Below are positions 55,301 to 56,554 of a stretch of 56,554 bases of DNA, in pieces. The notes beneath the pieces are model-generated. The model ran no database searches, had not been told where the DNA came from, and saw only the letters and a program-made list of their open reading frames with translations. The DNA is from Heterotrichella gracilis (Eukaryota > Sar > Xanthophyceae > Tribonematales > Xanthonemataceae). Made by a program: the position numbers and the translations under genes. The number at the start of each line of letters is the position of its first letter. Position 1 is the first letter of the stretch. The DNA is taken from assembly GCA_032358255.1 (NCBI GenBank), contig JAULBX010025763.1, positions 1 through 56,554 on the forward strand, read 5' to 3'.

Positions 55301-56554
55301 TGGCCATACATGATGGGAGAATACATTGTAAGTAATTACTACCGAGCTGGGCTCCGCAAGGGAAATTGTGGTGCAGTAGATTGTAGCTGGTATTTAATGC
55401 AATTTGGCCAACAATCATGTGTATGCAACTCCCCATTGTATGCATGAATATGTAGGAGTGGACCGGTGCACTGGGGCAACAATCACGTAAATGAAGCTTC
55501 ACATTTTGTGCATAACTAGTAGTACGTAGTTATGGACCAGTGCTGACTGCACAGAATACTTGGGCACAAGCGCAACGCTATTGTGCCATGCAACAGCTCT
55601 CACCCTTTAGGGTTTTCCTGAGACACAGGTCTCCATTCTCCGCTGCCTTCCTCCCCTCAATATTGGCAATCGGCACAATCTGCATGCACCACAGGGGACG
55701 AATCACACGCAGCAAGGCAAACCATACGCATTACATTTCATGGAGATGATACAAATAAGCCAGCGGGAATTCCAGAGCAGTACAGTTTTATTCCCTGACC
55801 TCCCGCAAATCTGATGTGACGTTGAGGATTAGGGATTGAACTCTAGGGTTTGGTGTAACTTACCTTGAACACCACCTTGTGCATCAGGGATCGGGCCCAT
55901 CCCAGGAAGTCATTGGGCCAGCCGATGGTTGCATTGCGGTTGGCTTCGTGAATCTGGTAGCAAGGAAGGGCGGGTGCTTTTAGATGGTGGGGTGGAGCGG
56001 AGTGAGGGTGAGAGTGGCCACTGTATGAACTCTTTGTTTGGCCCTGCCACTCTCCCCAGCTAACACAGTACATGCACCAGCCACCAGCAACATCACCTCA
56101 TTTGCAAGGGTATTTCCACCTGCCCCAAATGCCCCCAAAGCCCCTTACCTGCTGCACCGCCGGCCACTGCATGAACTTCTTTGCCGGGCCCACCAGGACC
56201 CTGCCCAGCCAGTACACAATCTCGCTGGTGATCAGCTCGCGCGCGTGCTCCCCAGCCACCAGCAGCACCACCTCCTTGCCGCTCTCCCCACTGGCAAAGT
56301 CGGTGATGGTCACCACGGGGAGGTAGGTGCTGGTGTCGGGGTCAAGGAGCTCCTCATACCTGGGGTTTGGGGGGGGATATGGTGTGGGGGGGTGGGGTCG
56401 GGTGGGACAGATCCCATAGAGTGGAGGAGTGGGGTGGGTGGAGGGCAGTGGGGTGGGGTGGGGATTGGGTGGAACTGTATCGCACATCCCTGGTGACCAC
56501 GGGGAGGTAGTAGTTGGTGTCGGGGTCCAGGAGCTCCTCGTACCTGTGTGTGTG
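52311..56554 (-). CDS. Membrane-anchored M14 metallocarboxypeptidase, N-terminus outside window
   Basis: Coding-strand exons: 56359-56149, 55953-55864, 55679-55604, 55185-54965, 54634-54485, 54209 to unclear, 53818-53594, 53031-52844, 52579-52311 (TAA). Zinc ligands H-x-x-E lie in VAGEHARELIT and the third His in AYVNIHSGEWA. The substrate-binding motif is GVDLNRNWPY, and the catalytic Glu is in ITVEVYGENG after GYLAYGTSMDWFYTE. ENGDLCLRKT and APFSEPQT resemble the plant At5g42320-type family. A large Gly/Ser/His-rich C-terminal region follows, then one membrane helix (TTTALTLVIVVGVIIYIAPL) and a short Arg-rich cytosolic tail. It would remove C-terminal residues from peptides in the endomembrane lumen or at the surface. 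The stretch around 54130-54000 includes GGT-repeat-encoded polyhistidine whose exon status is unclear. Confidence 0.88.
53275..53325. repeat. Perfect 21-bp inverted repeat (hairpin)
   Basis: GAGTGGGGGTGAGGTATATC plus A at 53275-53295 is exactly complementary to 53305-53325 around a 9-nt TAGTGGGGG loop. Outer CCTCCATATGAG/CTCATGGAGG adds imperfect pairing. In an M14-gene intron. Confidence 0.95.
54125..54172. repeat. (GGT)n trinucleotide tract
   Basis: GGCGGTGATGGTGGTGGTGG... ; on the M14 coding strand it would read as a polyhistidine run. Confidence 0.85.
54355..54560 (-). repeat. Duplicated exon end plus donor (M14 catalytic-Glu exon)
   Basis: GTTTCACC(C/T)CCACTGTGATA, GGGTACTC(C/G)GTGTGCA and GTAGAACCAGTCCAT occur at 54365 and 54479. 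Both encode the D-W-F-Y...E-Y-P segment and a GTGAAAC donor on the coding strand. GGTTTTGTTAGGGTTTTGC lies between. Confidence 0.93.
56300..56554 (-). repeat. Duplicated acceptor/exon start (M14 exon 56359) reaching the window edge
   Basis: CACCACGGGGAGGTA followed by G(T/.)(A/.)GT(T)GGTGTCGGGGTC(A/C)AGGAGCTCCTC(A/G)TACCTG occurs at 56313 and 56496. On the coding strand each encodes Y-E-E-L-L-D-P-D-T. The outer copy is cut by the right edge region, so more copies may follow. Confidence 0.9.

Overview
This is nuclear DNA of a green alga (Chlorophyta, probably Chlorophyceae). The evidence is a thylakoid FKBP20-2 gene, a plant-type LETM1-like gene, a plant-type M14 carboxypeptidase gene, an intron-containing histone H3, many short exons with GT-AG introns, GCAATG-rich non-coding DNA, and TTTAGGG/CCCTAAA telomere-type motifs scattered through introns. 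The texture recalls large volvocalean genomes such as Haematococcus, but I cannot fix the species. There is no prokaryotic operon, CRISPR array or convincing tRNA. All exon boundaries were read by eye from splice signals, reading frame and phase.

Layout. 1-79: 3' end of a LINE. 483-4709 (+): 3' part of a coiled-coil gene ending in a U-box. 6453-6989 (+): intronless secreted CHRD-domain protein. 8578-20538 (+): about 12 kb multi-exon gene with a C2H2 finger near the start and a MYND finger at the end; its middle exons are paralogous to the U-box gene. 22210-27097 (-): secreted nepenthesin/pepsin-type aspartic protease. 27413-27793: foldback structure holding an orphan MYND finger. 28340-29414 and 30623-32238 (+): tandem paralogous pair of unknown function. 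33773-40405 (-): plastid-type LETM1-like membrane protein. 42215-45249 (+): FKBP20-2. 45888-48891 (+): NMT1/THI5-like protein with a LINE inserted in its last intron. 50111-50994 (+): histone H3. 52311 to the right edge (-): membrane-anchored M14 metallocarboxypeptidase, cut by the window end.

The genes do not form one pathway. Two (FKBP20-2 and LETM1-like, divergently arranged) fit the plastid, three (CHRD, aspartic protease, M14 peptidase) the secretory or endomembrane system, and the U-box and MYND proteins form a local family with exchanged C-terminal zinc or E3 modules.

The most striking signal is structural. In nearly every multi-exon gene, short segments that straddle a splice site (the end of an intron plus the start of an exon, or the end of an exon plus the start of an intron) are tandemly duplicated two to four times. 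The copies are usually separated by CCCTAAA/TTTAGGG-like spacers. The clearest case is the last FKBP20-2 exon: four near-identical 82-bp units, each with its own acceptor. This multiplies potential splice sites and looks like a genome-wide process rather than chance.
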